From the NCBI RefSeq assembly GCF_004015185.1, contig NZ_CP025746.1:6279776-6343775 (forward strand): a stretch of 64,000 bases of DNA, read 5' to 3'. The notes under the pieces are model-generated. The model saw nothing but the letters and a program-made list of their open reading frames with translations. It did no database searches and was not told the DNA's origin. Source of the stretch: Clostridium manihotivorum (GTDB lineage Bacteria > Bacillota > Clostridia > Clostridiales > Clostridiaceae). Every line of letters starts with the position of its first letter. Position 1 is the stretch's first letter. The translations under genes and the position numbers were made by a program. Of the stretch, positions 54,406-62,213 are shown piece after piece.

Positions 54406-55101
54406 TTATACAACTAAATCTCCTAATTCGGAAAAAACAACTGTATTTCTTCTTTCCTTAGCCTTATAAAGCGCTCTATCAGCCAAGTCAATAAGTAACT
54501 GAGTATCTACTTGGTCTCTAACTGAAACTACCCCTATACTTATAGTCACGTTTCTTTCATCTTCTTTAAACCTAAACACATGACTTGCTACTAGATTTCT
54601 AATCTTTTCGGCTACTATTATAGCCTTTTCTTTATTTGTTTCCGGAAGAATTATTGCAAACTCTTCACCACCGAATCTAGTTATAGTATCTCTGGCTCTT
54701 ATATTGGGCTTTATTATATTAGCTAATTCCTTAAGAACTAAATCTCCTGAACTATGTCCATAGGTATCATTAATTATCTTAAAATTATCCACATCAATCA
54801 TCAATAAGGATATACCTAGGTCGTTGTCCTTTAACTTTTTCATCTCATCTACCATTTTACCTACAAAAAACCTTCTATTGTACAATTCAGTAAGTTTATC
54901 TGTATACGCAAGAATGCGTAGATCCTTCATCATCATTCCACATCTAAAAGCAAATACAGCGTCTATAAATGCTATGCTTGTCCATATAATAAATATATAC
55001 TTTCTAGGAGCATATAAATCTAATACATATCCTAGAATGTGCAATATTATTACATTTAGAGAAATTATAAACGGGGTAAATTTATTAAGAATCCTATCCA
55101 T
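54406..55101 (-). CDS. GGDEF-domain protein (diguanylate cyclase), short membrane anchor
   Basis: A 231-residue protein. Two helices at the N-terminus (about 10-30 and 32-55) are followed by a complete GGDEF domain (about 65-225) with GGEEF and the inhibitory RARD five residues before it. c-di-GMP synthesis is expected. The ATG has GAAGGG. Related in its catalytic half to the cyclase at 33601, but with a much smaller sensor part. Confidence 0.92.
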   Translation of the reverse strand: MDRILNKFTPFIISLNVIILHILGYVLDLYAPRKYIFIIWTSIAFIDAVFAFRCGMMMKDLRILAYTDKLTELYNRRFFVGKMVDEMKKLKDNDLGISLLMIDVDNFKIINDTYGHSSGDLVLKELANIIKPNIRARDTITRFGGEEFAIILPETNKEKAIIVAEKIRNLVASHVFRFKEDERNVTISIGVVSVRDQVDTQLLIDLADRALYKAKERRNTVVFSELGDLVV

Positions 55102-55336
55102 TTTATCCCTTCTTTATGCAAAAATACGTTTTATATTATATCACTTATATAAACTATAATAAACACTTATTGTTTAATAATTTAACAAATTTATAATATA
55201 CTACATTAATTAAATGATATATTAATAACATATACTATATGAAAAATTAATTTTGATTTTCTTGATGAAAAACAGACTATTTATTATAATTAACACAAAA
55301 TATAATTCAATTAATTTATATAATAAAGGAGAGTTT

Positions 55337-56101
55337 ATGAGAGAAATAGCATTAATAACAGGTGCTTCTAGCGGTTTTGGATACGAATTCGTAAAATTAT
55401 TTGCTCAAGATCAGTATGATATGATCCTAGTTGCAAGAAACATTGATAGATTAATAGAGATAAAAAATGAGTTTAAAAATGTTAACATCACAGTTATACA
55501 AAAAGATTTAACTAAACCAAATGCTGTAAAAGAACTATTCTCAGAAATAAAGAATAAGAACTTATCTGTAGATATCCTAGTAAATAACGCTGGCTTTGGA
55601 CTATTCGGACAATTCGATAAGCTATCAGCTGAGGCACAATCTAACATGATAACACTTAATATCTCAGTGTTGACAGAGCTAAGCCACCATGCTATACAAG
55701 AAATGAAGCTAAAAAATCGCGGAAAAATTATAAATATTGCTTCCTTAGGATCTTTTCAGCCAGCTCCAATGATGGCAGTATACTGTGCAACCAAGGCATA
55801 TGTATTATCATTTTCTGAAGCTTTAGCAAAAGAACTTAAAGGTAGTGGTATAACAGTTACAACTTTATGTCCAGGAGCATCTAAGACTAACTTTGGTAAA
55901 GTTGCAAGTGTTGAAAATACTAGAATGTTCAAAAATCCAATGTCGGCAAGTTCTGTTGTGAAAATAGGATACAGAGCAATGCACAAAGGATCAAGAGTTG
56001 TTATTCCAGGCATCCTTAATAAAGCTATGGCATACACCTCAAAATTTTTGCCACGTAAACTTGTAGTTCATATGATAGGCTCTTTTACAAAAGAAATATA
56101 A
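55337..56101 (+). CDS. Short-chain dehydrogenase/reductase (DltE/YqjQ-like SDR)
   Basis: A 254-residue Rossmann enzyme. It has TGASSGFG (cofactor, about 8-15), NNAGFG (about 87), a catalytic serine in IASLGS and YCATKAYV (YxxxK, about 150). I choose the ATG at 55337 with AAAGGAG upstream; the preceding 28 codons have no site. Substrate unknown; it reduces or oxidises a carbonyl/alcohol with NAD(P). Ends before a strong terminator. Confidence 0.93.
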   Translation: MREIALITGASSGFGYEFVKLFAQDQYDMILVARNIDRLIEIKNEFKNVNITVIQKDLTKPNAVKELFSEIKNKNLSVDILVNNAGFGLFGQFDKLSAEAQSNMITLNISVLTELSHHAIQEMKLKNRGKIINIASLGSFQPAPMMAVYCATKAYVLSFSEALAKELKGSGITVTTLCPGASKTNFGKVASVENTRMFKNPMSASSVVKIGYRAMHKGSRVVIPGILNKAMAYTSKFLPRKLVVHMIGSFTKEI

Positions 56102-56210
56102 TTATTGCTCTCTCATATAGCATTGCATTCATAACCACTTAATTTCAACAATATTATTGAGAATATCCAATAATTAAACTCAGAAAACATTCATGACACT
56201 GCCAATCAAT

Positions 56211-56262
56211 AATCCCAGTAGGAAAACAGATTATTAAATCTATTTTCCTACTGGGATTTTTA
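56211..56262 (+). terminator. Intrinsic terminator of the SDR gene
   Basis: AATCCCAGTAGGAAAA and TTTTCCTACTGGGATT form a 16-bp stem followed by a T-run. Confidence 0.92.
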
Positions 56263-56359
56263 TTAACTGCGTAACGATACTTACATGTGTATGATTTTAC
56301 TTCATATGGCCATTATATAAAAACAATTGTTAAATTATAAACATTTTTCAATCCATGTA

Positions 56360-56388
56360 TTGACAAGTTATTGATAAAACATTATCAT
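56360..56388 (+). promoter_or_regulatory. Promoter of the flavodoxin operon
   Basis: TTGACA (56360-56365) and TATCAT (56383-56388) with a 17-nt spacer, overlapped by a TGATAA/TTATCA palindrome (56372-56387) that could be a second Fur-type site. Confidence 0.75.
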
Positions 56389-56393
56389 GTAAT

Positions 56394-56408
56394 TGATAAT
56401 GATTTTCA
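56394..56408 (+). promoter_or_regulatory. Fur box before the flavodoxin gene
   Basis: TGATAATGATTTTCA differs from the 7-1-7 Fur consensus TGATAATNATTATCA at one position and lies just downstream of the -10. Iron-starvation induction of flavodoxin is the classical arrangement. Confidence 0.8.
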
Positions 56409-56441
56409 TTGCTAATATTTTATAAAAAGGTGGTTAGAATA

Positions 56442-56864
56442 ATGTCAAAGGTAAGTATTATATACTATAGTGGTACAGGCAATACAGAAAAAATGGCAGA
56501 ACTTATAAGTTCTGGCGTATCTCAAAAAGAATCGCAGGTTAAACTATTACAAGTATCCTCTGCAACATTAGATGATATAGCTGATTCAGATATAGTAGTC
56601 TTAGGATCACCATCTATGGGAAATGAAGTAATAGAAGAATCTGAAATGGAACCTTTTGTTGAATCACTGAAAGATATTATTTCAGGCAAAAAAGTTGCCC
56701 TCTTCGGTTCATATGGCTGGGGCGATGGAGAATGGATGAGAAACTGGCAAGATAGAATGTCTGAATACGGAGCTGTCTTAATAGGAGACGGACTTATAGT
56801 TAATGGCTATCCTGAAGACGAGGAAGAAAACCGCTGCATAGAATTTGGTAAATCAATAATATAA
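56442..56864 (+). CDS. Flavodoxin, short chain
   Basis: A 140-residue FMN electron carrier. The phosphate loop is YYSGTGNTEKMAEL (about 7-20). SPSMGNE and GSYGWGDGEWMRNW form the two flavin-flanking loops. It replaces ferredoxin under iron limitation. The ATG at 56442 (MSKVSI) has AAGGTGG. A Fur box precedes it and the DUF3793 gene follows by 22 bp, so the pair form an iron-regulated operon. Confidence 0.95.
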   Translation: MSKVSIIYYSGTGNTEKMAELISSGVSQKESQVKLLQVSSATLDDIADSDIVVLGSPSMGNEVIEESEMEPFVESLKDIISGKKVALFGSYGWGDGEWMRNWQDRMSEYGAVLIGDGLIVNGYPEDEEENRCIEFGKSII

Positions 56865-56886
56865 ATTATACTTAGGAGGGTTTAAT

Positions 56887-57504
56887 TTGGATAATCTAGT
56901 GTTTTTTAAACAGTTAGATAATATGAAGGATGAGGAGTATTTTAGATGTTTTATTTCTTATCTAATTTCACCTGTGATAACAGGGGTTAAACCTTCTTCT
57001 ATAATCAATATACTTAATACTAATAGAAATCTTTTAAGTTTATGGAACACCCTAGGTGATGATTTCCTGTCCAATTTAAAACTAGATTATATATCTATTG
57101 ATCACATAAATAATAAAGAAACAATACTTATATATAACAAAAACTCTATTACTGATGTATTAAGTTGTCCAAAGGTAAGATCATTATTAACCAATTATGG
57201 TTATACTGATTTAGATGACACAAATGCTGTTCTAAATCATTTATATAACAGGTTAAAAGAGAATAGATTTCCTCACGAAGCGGGAATCTTTCTTGGAATA
57301 CCCATTCATGATGTAGAAGGGTTTATTAGCTGCAATAAACCATGCCTGCTATCTGGCTACTGGAAGGTCTACTCAGATACAGATTATGCAAAGAGACTTT
57401 TTGACCTATATGATAAATCCAAAAACTTAGTAGCAGATTGCATCATACAGGGAGAGAATGTTATATCACTAAAAAATAATTTTACACCTCAGTTATTTAA
57501 TTAA
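56887..57504 (+). CDS. DUF3793 family protein
   Basis: A 205-residue soluble protein. The family core RFPHEAGIFLGIPIHDVEGFI (about 131-151) and the preceding CPKVRSLLTNYGY identify DUF3793. It is often found with flavodoxin in clostridia, as here (22 bp gap). The TTG at 56887 has AGGAGGG at normal spacing. A role in iron or heme handling, or with the flavodoxin, is inferred only. Confidence 0.85.
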   Translation: MDNLVFFKQLDNMKDEEYFRCFISYLISPVITGVKPSSIINILNTNRNLLSLWNTLGDDFLSNLKLDYISIDHINNKETILIYNKNSITDVLSCPKVRSLLTNYGYTDLDDTNAVLNHLYNRLKENRFPHEAGIFLGIPIHDVEGFISCNKPCLLSGYWKVYSDTDYAKRLFDLYDKSKNLVADCIIQGENVISLKNNFTPQLFN

Positions 57505-57631
57505 TTAGAATCTCAATCTGCCTCTGAAGTTCTAAGAAAATATTAAATAAAAAACTAAAATTGCGCACTCCTTATTAGATTTGAATCTGCCGTAAAATCT
57601 AATAAAAAAATAAAACATATAACTATACTAT

Positions 57632-57662
57632 AAGCCTATATCTTAGCTGCAAGATATAGGCT
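57632..57662. terminator. Hairpin after the Cas6-like gene
   Basis: GCCTATATCTT and AAGATATAGGC form an 11-bp stem between the convergent DUF3793 and Cas6-like genes. A second hairpin (TTATTAGATTT with AAAATCTAATAA, about 57572-57604) lies beside it. Confidence 0.65.
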
Positions 57663-57674
57663 CTTCTTATGTAA

Positions 57675-58058
57675 TTAGTGATTAAATGCTGCATCCATAC
57701 TAAGCAACTGAACATCACTAACAAAAACAGGTTGTCCAGCTAATAGGAACCAATGTCCCATTGCTAAATTGTTTGCCAAGTACATCATAAACCACTCATC
57801 ATAGCTCTCTAATTCTAGCTCAAATTCATTATAAAATGTAGTATAGTTCTCTGATTCATTAATTTTTCTAATTCCTTTAATTTCAGAAAAAGAAAATCTC
57901 TTCTTAGCATCTGTTTTATCTTGTCCTATTACCTTTCCCATTAACAATCCATAACTAGGATCGTCAAACCATTTATCGATAGCATCCTTTAGTACATGAT
58001 TGTAATTCAAAGGTAATATAAGTTTTCCATCTAATGAAATAGTTAATTTTATCTTCAT
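57675..58058 (-). CDS. Solo Cas6 N-terminal-domain-like protein
   Basis: 127 residues, about half of Cas6, the endoribonuclease that cuts CRISPR RNA. The N-terminus MKIKLTISLDGKLILPLNYN followed by helix HVLKDAIDKWFDDPSYGLLM, FSFSEIKGIRK, and ELESYDEWFMMYLANNLA...GQPVFVSDVQLL follow the order of the first ferredoxin-like (RRM) domain of Cas6. The second domain with the G-rich loop is absent; the gene stops at AAFNH and a hairpin follows. The ATG has AAGGGGTG. There are no cas genes or array in the window. It may be a decayed or repurposed Cas6; the match is by pattern. Confidence 0.6.
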   Translation of the reverse strand: MKIKLTISLDGKLILPLNYNHVLKDAIDKWFDDPSYGLLMGKVIGQDKTDAKKRFSFSEIKGIRKINESENYTTFYNEFELELESYDEWFMMYLANNLAMGHWFLLAGQPVFVSDVQLLSMDAAFNH

Positions 58059-58326
58059 CCAAGCACCCCTTAAAAATATTAACTAAAAAGATTAACCACC
58101 CAATTAAATTTTAAAAACTTAAAATTTAAAGTAGTAACTTTTAAAAGATATACACTTCACTCATGAAGTCATTTGAAATCTCATCACTTCTATATATTAT
58201 CGCGAATATACTTCTAATGTAATAGAATTGTTTTGGTTACATAGTTAATTATTAGTATGGAATAAAATAACTTTTAAATAATAAAGCGAGATTCATTAAC
58301 CTATGATTCTCGCTTTAACAAAATAT
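58059..58326. other. Intergenic with small hairpins
   Basis: Contains a near-palindrome ACTTAAAATTTAAAGT (about 58118-58133) and the hairpin AGCGAGATTCATTAAC... ending GATTCTCGCTTTA just after the glycolipid synthase stop (about 58285-58317), a likely terminator of that gene. Confidence 0.45.
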
Positions 58327-59424
58327 TTATATAGCTACTAATGAAGCTAACAAATCAACAGTACTATCTAAAGATGTACCCTTAATTAAATTCTCTATAT
58401 TTACCCTCATCTCTTGTAGTTTAGCTTGGTTATAAAAGAGATCCTTTATAACACCATCAAGTTCGTCTACGCTAGTGGACATAGCAACCTCTTCTCCAAC
58501 CAAAAACCTAACATTTTCAGCTTCTTGACCTGGAATATAATAAGGTACTACTATTGGAAGTTTTTTATTCAAAGCTTCGGTTATAGTAAGCCCACCTGCC
58601 TTGGTTATTATTAAATCTGATACATCCATAAGCTCTGATACCTTCTGAGTAAAGCCCAATATTATTAATTGCTTATCCAAAGGAACCCTTTCATAAACAC
58701 TCTCTAAATGTTCCTTTAACTCCATATTGTTTCCACAAACCACTATAATCCTAATGGGAATATCTAAATTCATTATTTTCATTAGAGCCTTTTTCATAGC
58801 CTTAACACCCATACTTCCTCCCATTAGAAGTATAGTGAAAACCTCATCCTGTTTCAAAGAGTTATTCACATTTAAGAAATCCCTCTTAATAGGTATCCCG
58901 TATGTATGTACCTTATCTTCATCTACTCCTTTTTCTATAAGACTATTCTTTGTATAATTGCTTCCTACTATATAACCATCCACTTTTGAATTAACATAAG
59001 AACTGTGTGCTTTATAATCCGTTACCACAGATATAAATGGTATATTTATTTTTTCTTCAATTTTTAAACTTGAAATAACACTTACCAGTAGGGGATGAGT
59101 TGATATTATTAGACTCGGGTTATATTGACTTATTATCTTATAGGTTGCTTCCTTTATGGACCCACCAACTAATTTATTTATCCCAACGCTGGTTACTCTA
59201 TGATCACTAACCCTATATAACATCCCAAACAAAGCTGGAGTTTTTGTGGCTAAGATTTCGTAACCTCCAGATACTACTTTATCCAGCATCCTAGCACTCT
59301 CTCTTATAGGTTCAATACACTTAACCTCATACCCCTTATTCTTCAATTCATTCTTTAGTGAATCTGCAACAGAGTTATGCCCCTGACCAGTAGATGCAGT
59401 TATAATTAATATCTTTCCGTTCAT
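58327..59424 (-). CDS. Processive diacylglycerol glucosyltransferase-like (UgtP/MGDG synthase family)
   Basis: A 365-residue GT28-family glycosyltransferase that adds sugar from UDP-sugar to diacylglycerol. The N-terminal MGDG-synthase domain has ITASTGQGHNSVADSL (about 8-23). The C-terminal UDP-binding half has LLMGGSMGVKAMKKAL, VVCGNN and the sugar-nucleotide loop TKAGGLTITEAL (about 278-289). The ATG at 59422-59424 has AAGGAG. It makes glycolipids of the inner leaflet, anchors for lipoteichoic acid. Near other lipid genes in this region. Confidence 0.88.
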   Translation of the reverse strand: MNGKILIITASTGQGHNSVADSLKNELKNKGYEVKCIEPIRESARMLDKVVSGGYEILATKTPALFGMLYRVSDHRVTSVGINKLVGGSIKEATYKIISQYNPSLIISTHPLLVSVISSLKIEEKINIPFISVVTDYKAHSSYVNSKVDGYIVGSNYTKNSLIEKGVDEDKVHTYGIPIKRDFLNVNNSLKQDEVFTILLMGGSMGVKAMKKALMKIMNLDIPIRIIVVCGNNMELKEHLESVYERVPLDKQLIILGFTQKVSELMDVSDLIITKAGGLTITEALNKKLPIVVPYYIPGQEAENVRFLVGEEVAMSTSVDELDGVIKDLFYNQAKLQEMRVNIENLIKGTSLDSTVDLLASLVAI

Positions 59425-59934
59425 AAATACCACTCCTTTTAATATTCAACTTAGGGTTGAATATATTAAAGTCAAACCATATATATTAGCTATTATATTA
59501 AAATAATAAATCTTAAAATTCTCTTATTTATAAAACTTATGTTTTAAAATATCTTTAATATTTCAAGCCATACGTCCTCAGTAATAACTCACTTATTACT
59601 ATAACTGTATTAAATTAAAAATTTCTTAATGAATTCTGAATAATTCCTTAAATAAAGCACAAAAACTTTATACTCATATAATAGCAAGTATTTCCTCATG
59701 TTCTACAATAATATAATTTATTTAACTATCTTAATAAAATCTAAACATACATATACTTTTATGTTAGTATCCTAATGCTATACTTATTAGAACCATCCTA
59801 TATATAGCTTTACATCTTACTAATTTAACTTTATTTACATACCTTAAATTATAATTTTACTTATGATTAATATCAATTAATTTTCTACCATCCATTAATT
59901 GAAACTTATCTAGGCTCAAAAATCTCTAAACAAC
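59425..59934. other. Long intergenic, nothing recognised
   Basis: Very AT-rich DNA with no supported reading frame and no strong hairpin. It contains the promoter of the glycosyltransferase gene on the minus strand. Confidence 0.4.
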
Positions 59935-60166
59935 CTTATCAAAAGACTTCTCTAAAACATAATTTCCTAAAGAATAAAAAATTCGCTAAAGCACCCTTAT
60001 TTACTGAGCTATTTTGTAAATCTGCCTTTCAGAATGTACATGAGGAAAATCTGGCAGTCGAATAAGATTTCTTTTTAACTATTTTCCCTAAACAAATGTT
60101 CTAAAACCTTAACATTACTAGGTTTACCTAGCACTTTTTCTGATTCCTAGACAGTAAAAAAACTAC
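59935..60166 (+). repeat. Interspersed intergenic repeat, copy D (most complete)
   Basis: Has all blocks: CTTATCAAAAGACTTCTC (59935-), CTAAAGAATAAAAAATTCGC, a terminator-like part, hairpin CTGCC (60022-60026) and GGCAG (60053-60057) around GTACATGAGGAAA, AATAAGATTTCTTTTTAAC, CATTACTAGGTTTACC, and CCTAGACAGTAAAAAAACTA. It lies just beyond the 3' end of the ComFB gene. Confidence 0.8.
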
Positions 60167-60194
60167 CACCTTAAAGATAGTAGTTCTTTTAATA

Positions 60195-60473
60195 TTATAC
60201 ATCTGCTGATATTTCATGAAGTGGATTTTGTGTTACTTTTTGAAGTGCTTTAGTCAGTTCATTAATAACATCAATCTTCACTTGAGCTTTCATCTCATTC
60301 ATTTTTAGATATAATCGTCCACTTTCTGTAACAGCATAAAGTGGGGGAAGATTATTAAGAGCAATAGCTTTAACATCATTTATGCATTTATAACAAGTGC
60401 AAGCTCCCTTATAGTCTTCTAAAACTAGAGGTAAGATGTCATCAACTATATCTTCCATACAATTTTTCAGCAT
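60195..60473 (-). CDS. ComFB family protein
   Basis: A 92-residue single-domain protein with the ComFB core: NCMEDIVDDILPLVLEDYKG, CxxC (CTCYKC) and VKAIALNNLPPLYAVTESGR. In B. subtilis it is a late competence protein; homologues in other phyla bind c-di-GMP. Two GGDEF proteins are in this window, but not adjacent. The ATG has AGGAGG. Role here unknown. Confidence 0.88.
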   Translation of the reverse strand: MLKNCMEDIVDDILPLVLEDYKGACTCYKCINDVKAIALNNLPPLYAVTESGRLYLKMNEMKAQVKIDVINELTKALQKVTQNPLHEISADV

Positions 60474-60676
60474 TATATCCTCCTGTATTTATATTATACT
60501 AGTCTTATTTGTATTTTCGTACAATTTCTAACATTCTGTAGTGTTAGCCTTTTTCCAGTTTCTTTTAAATTAGTCACTATTCTTTAATCAAATATTTTAT
60601 TTCTAAACTATAAATCCATAAATACATTTTTTTATTTAAGTATACACCTATTCACATATTTTGTAGAATAAATTAC

Positions 60677-60689
60677 TTTGAATATCAAA
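60677..60689. promoter_or_regulatory. FabT/FabR-like operator upstream of fabV
   Basis: TTTGAATATCAAA is a perfect palindrome (TTTGA-ATA-TCAAA) close to the FabT box TTTGATTATCAAA, located 68 bp before the fabV ATG. A possible promoter (TATACA 60641-60646, TAGAAT 60664-60669) lies just upstream. Confidence 0.6.
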
Positions 60690-60756
60690 TTAATTTATGA
60701 TAAACTTAACTAAAGATTATTATTTTTATAATAAAATATCGCGTAAGGAGTTAAGT

Positions 60757-61947
60757 ATGATAATTAAACCTAAATTTAGAGATTATATATGTTTAACAGC
60801 TCATCCTGAAGGTTGCGCTATAAATGTTCGTGAGCAGGTAGAATTTATAAAAAAACAGAAACATATAGATAGTCCTAAAAATGTTCTCGTTATCGGATCA
60901 TCTACTGGATACGGCTTAGCTTCAAGAATAGCTATGGCTTTTGGAGCAGGGGCAAATACAATAGGCGTTGCTTTTGAAAGACCTGCAGCAAAATCTAGAA
61001 CTGCAAGTGCAGGCTGGTATAACACAGCTGAGTTTGAAAGATTAGCAAAAGAAGAAGGCCTTTACTCAAAAACAATAAATGGAGATGCTTTCTCAAATGA
61101 AGTTAAAGAAAAGGTTGTTGAATTGATAAAAAATGATCTAGGGCAAATAGATCTTATAATTTATAGCATTGCTTCTCCAAGAAGAACTGACCCTATTACT
61201 GGAGAAACCTATCAATCATCCCTTAAACCAATAGGAGAAGCCTATACTAACAAGGCTGTAAACTTCCACACTGATATAATCCAAGAAGTAACAATATCTC
61301 CAGCATCAGAAGAAGAAGTTGAAAGTACAAGAAAGGTAATGGGGGGAGAAGATTGGCAGCTTTGGATTGAAGCTTTGTCAAATGCCAAAGTACTATCGCC
61401 TAATGTTAAAACTGTAGCTTATACATATATAGGTTCTGAGCTTACTTATCCTATATATAGAAACGGAACAATAGGAGAAGCAAAGAAGCATTTAGAACAA
61501 ACCGCTAAAATACTAAACGACAAGCTAAAGCCTATAAATGGAAAAGCCTATATATCCTCAAATAAAGCTTTAGTGACACAATCAAGCGCCGCTATACCTG
61601 TAGTACCACTTTATATAGCATTGCTGCTTAAACTTATGAAGGATAAGAATTTGGATGAGTCTTGTATAGAGCAGATCTATAGGCTTATGAGTACAAAACT
61701 ATATTCCGAAGAACCTCTTGACGAGAGCCAAATAATTAGATTAGATGACTTAGAATTAAGAGATGATATCCAAAGAGAAGTAATTCTTCAATGGGATGAA
61801 ATAAATTCAGATAACATAAGACAGTTAACTGATATAGAAGGCTTTAGAAAAGAATTCTTTAAACTATTTGGCTTTGGTCATCAACAGATAGATTATGATA
61901 CGGATATTAATCCCGATGTTGACATACAAGGGCTAGTCCAAATATAA
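60757..61947 (+). CDS. fabV: NADH-dependent trans-2-enoyl-CoA/ACP reductase, FabV/Ter family
   Basis: A 396-residue enzyme that reduces trans-2-enoyl thioesters, in fatty acid synthesis or butyrate-type chain reduction. It has the NAD motif GSSTGYGLASRIA (about 46-58), the family loop RTASAGWYNT, YSIASPRRTDP and SELTYPIYRNGTIGEAKKHL with the active-site Y-x8-K (about 225-244). I choose the ATG at 60757 (MIIKPKFRDYI) with AAGGAG; 20 earlier codons have none. A FabT-like operator lies upstream, which favours lipid control. Confidence 0.94.
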   Translation: MIIKPKFRDYICLTAHPEGCAINVREQVEFIKKQKHIDSPKNVLVIGSSTGYGLASRIAMAFGAGANTIGVAFERPAAKSRTASAGWYNTAEFERLAKEEGLYSKTINGDAFSNEVKEKVVELIKNDLGQIDLIIYSIASPRRTDPITGETYQSSLKPIGEAYTNKAVNFHTDIIQEVTISPASEEEVESTRKVMGGEDWQLWIEALSNAKVLSPNVKTVAYTYIGSELTYPIYRNGTIGEAKKHLEQTAKILNDKLKPINGKAYISSNKALVTQSSAAIPVVPLYIALLLKLMKDKNLDESCIEQIYRLMSTKLYSEEPLDESQIIRLDDLELRDDIQREVILQWDEINSDNIRQLTDIEGFRKEFFKLFGFGHQQIDYDTDINPDVDIQGLVQI

Positions 61948-61992
61948 GAATATCCAAGCAACTTCAATTAATTACAATTTGTATAATATTAC

Positions 61993-62029
61993 AAAAAATT
62001 GCTGACGACCAATTTTTCAGCAATTTTTT
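61993..62029. terminator. Terminator of fabV
   Basis: AAAAAATTGCTG and CAGCAATTTTTT form a 12-bp stem with a T-run. It doubles as the left half of repeat copy E. Confidence 0.9.
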
Positions 62030-62182
62030 GCATATCTGCCTTTCCCAATGTATATTAGGAAAACCTTACAAGAGGAACAGATTTCTTTTTACTGTTTACC
62101 CTAAATAGCTACTCCAAATCCTTTATATTACTAGGTTTATATATTCAAAAACTTTATACTTTCCTGACAGTAAATGCAGAAG
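61993..62182 (+). repeat. Interspersed intergenic repeat, copy E
   Basis: After the terminator: TCTGCCTTTCCCAATGTATA (62035-), GATTTCTTTTTACTG, TTTACCCTAAATAGCTACTC, TATATTACTAGGTTTAT, and TTCCTGACAGTAAA. The right hairpin arm (GGCAG) has been lost. It is between fabV and the convergent luxC-like gene. Confidence 0.78.
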
Positions 62183-62184
62183 CC

Positions 62185-62212
62185 CTATAGTTGTACTATA
62201 GGACTTCTTAAT
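62185..62212 (-). terminator. Hairpin at the 3' end of the luxC-like gene
   Basis: CCTATAG and CTATAGG (with flanking AAG/CTT) form a short stem just downstream of the luxC-like stop on the minus strand. Confidence 0.55.
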
Positions 62213-62213
62213 A

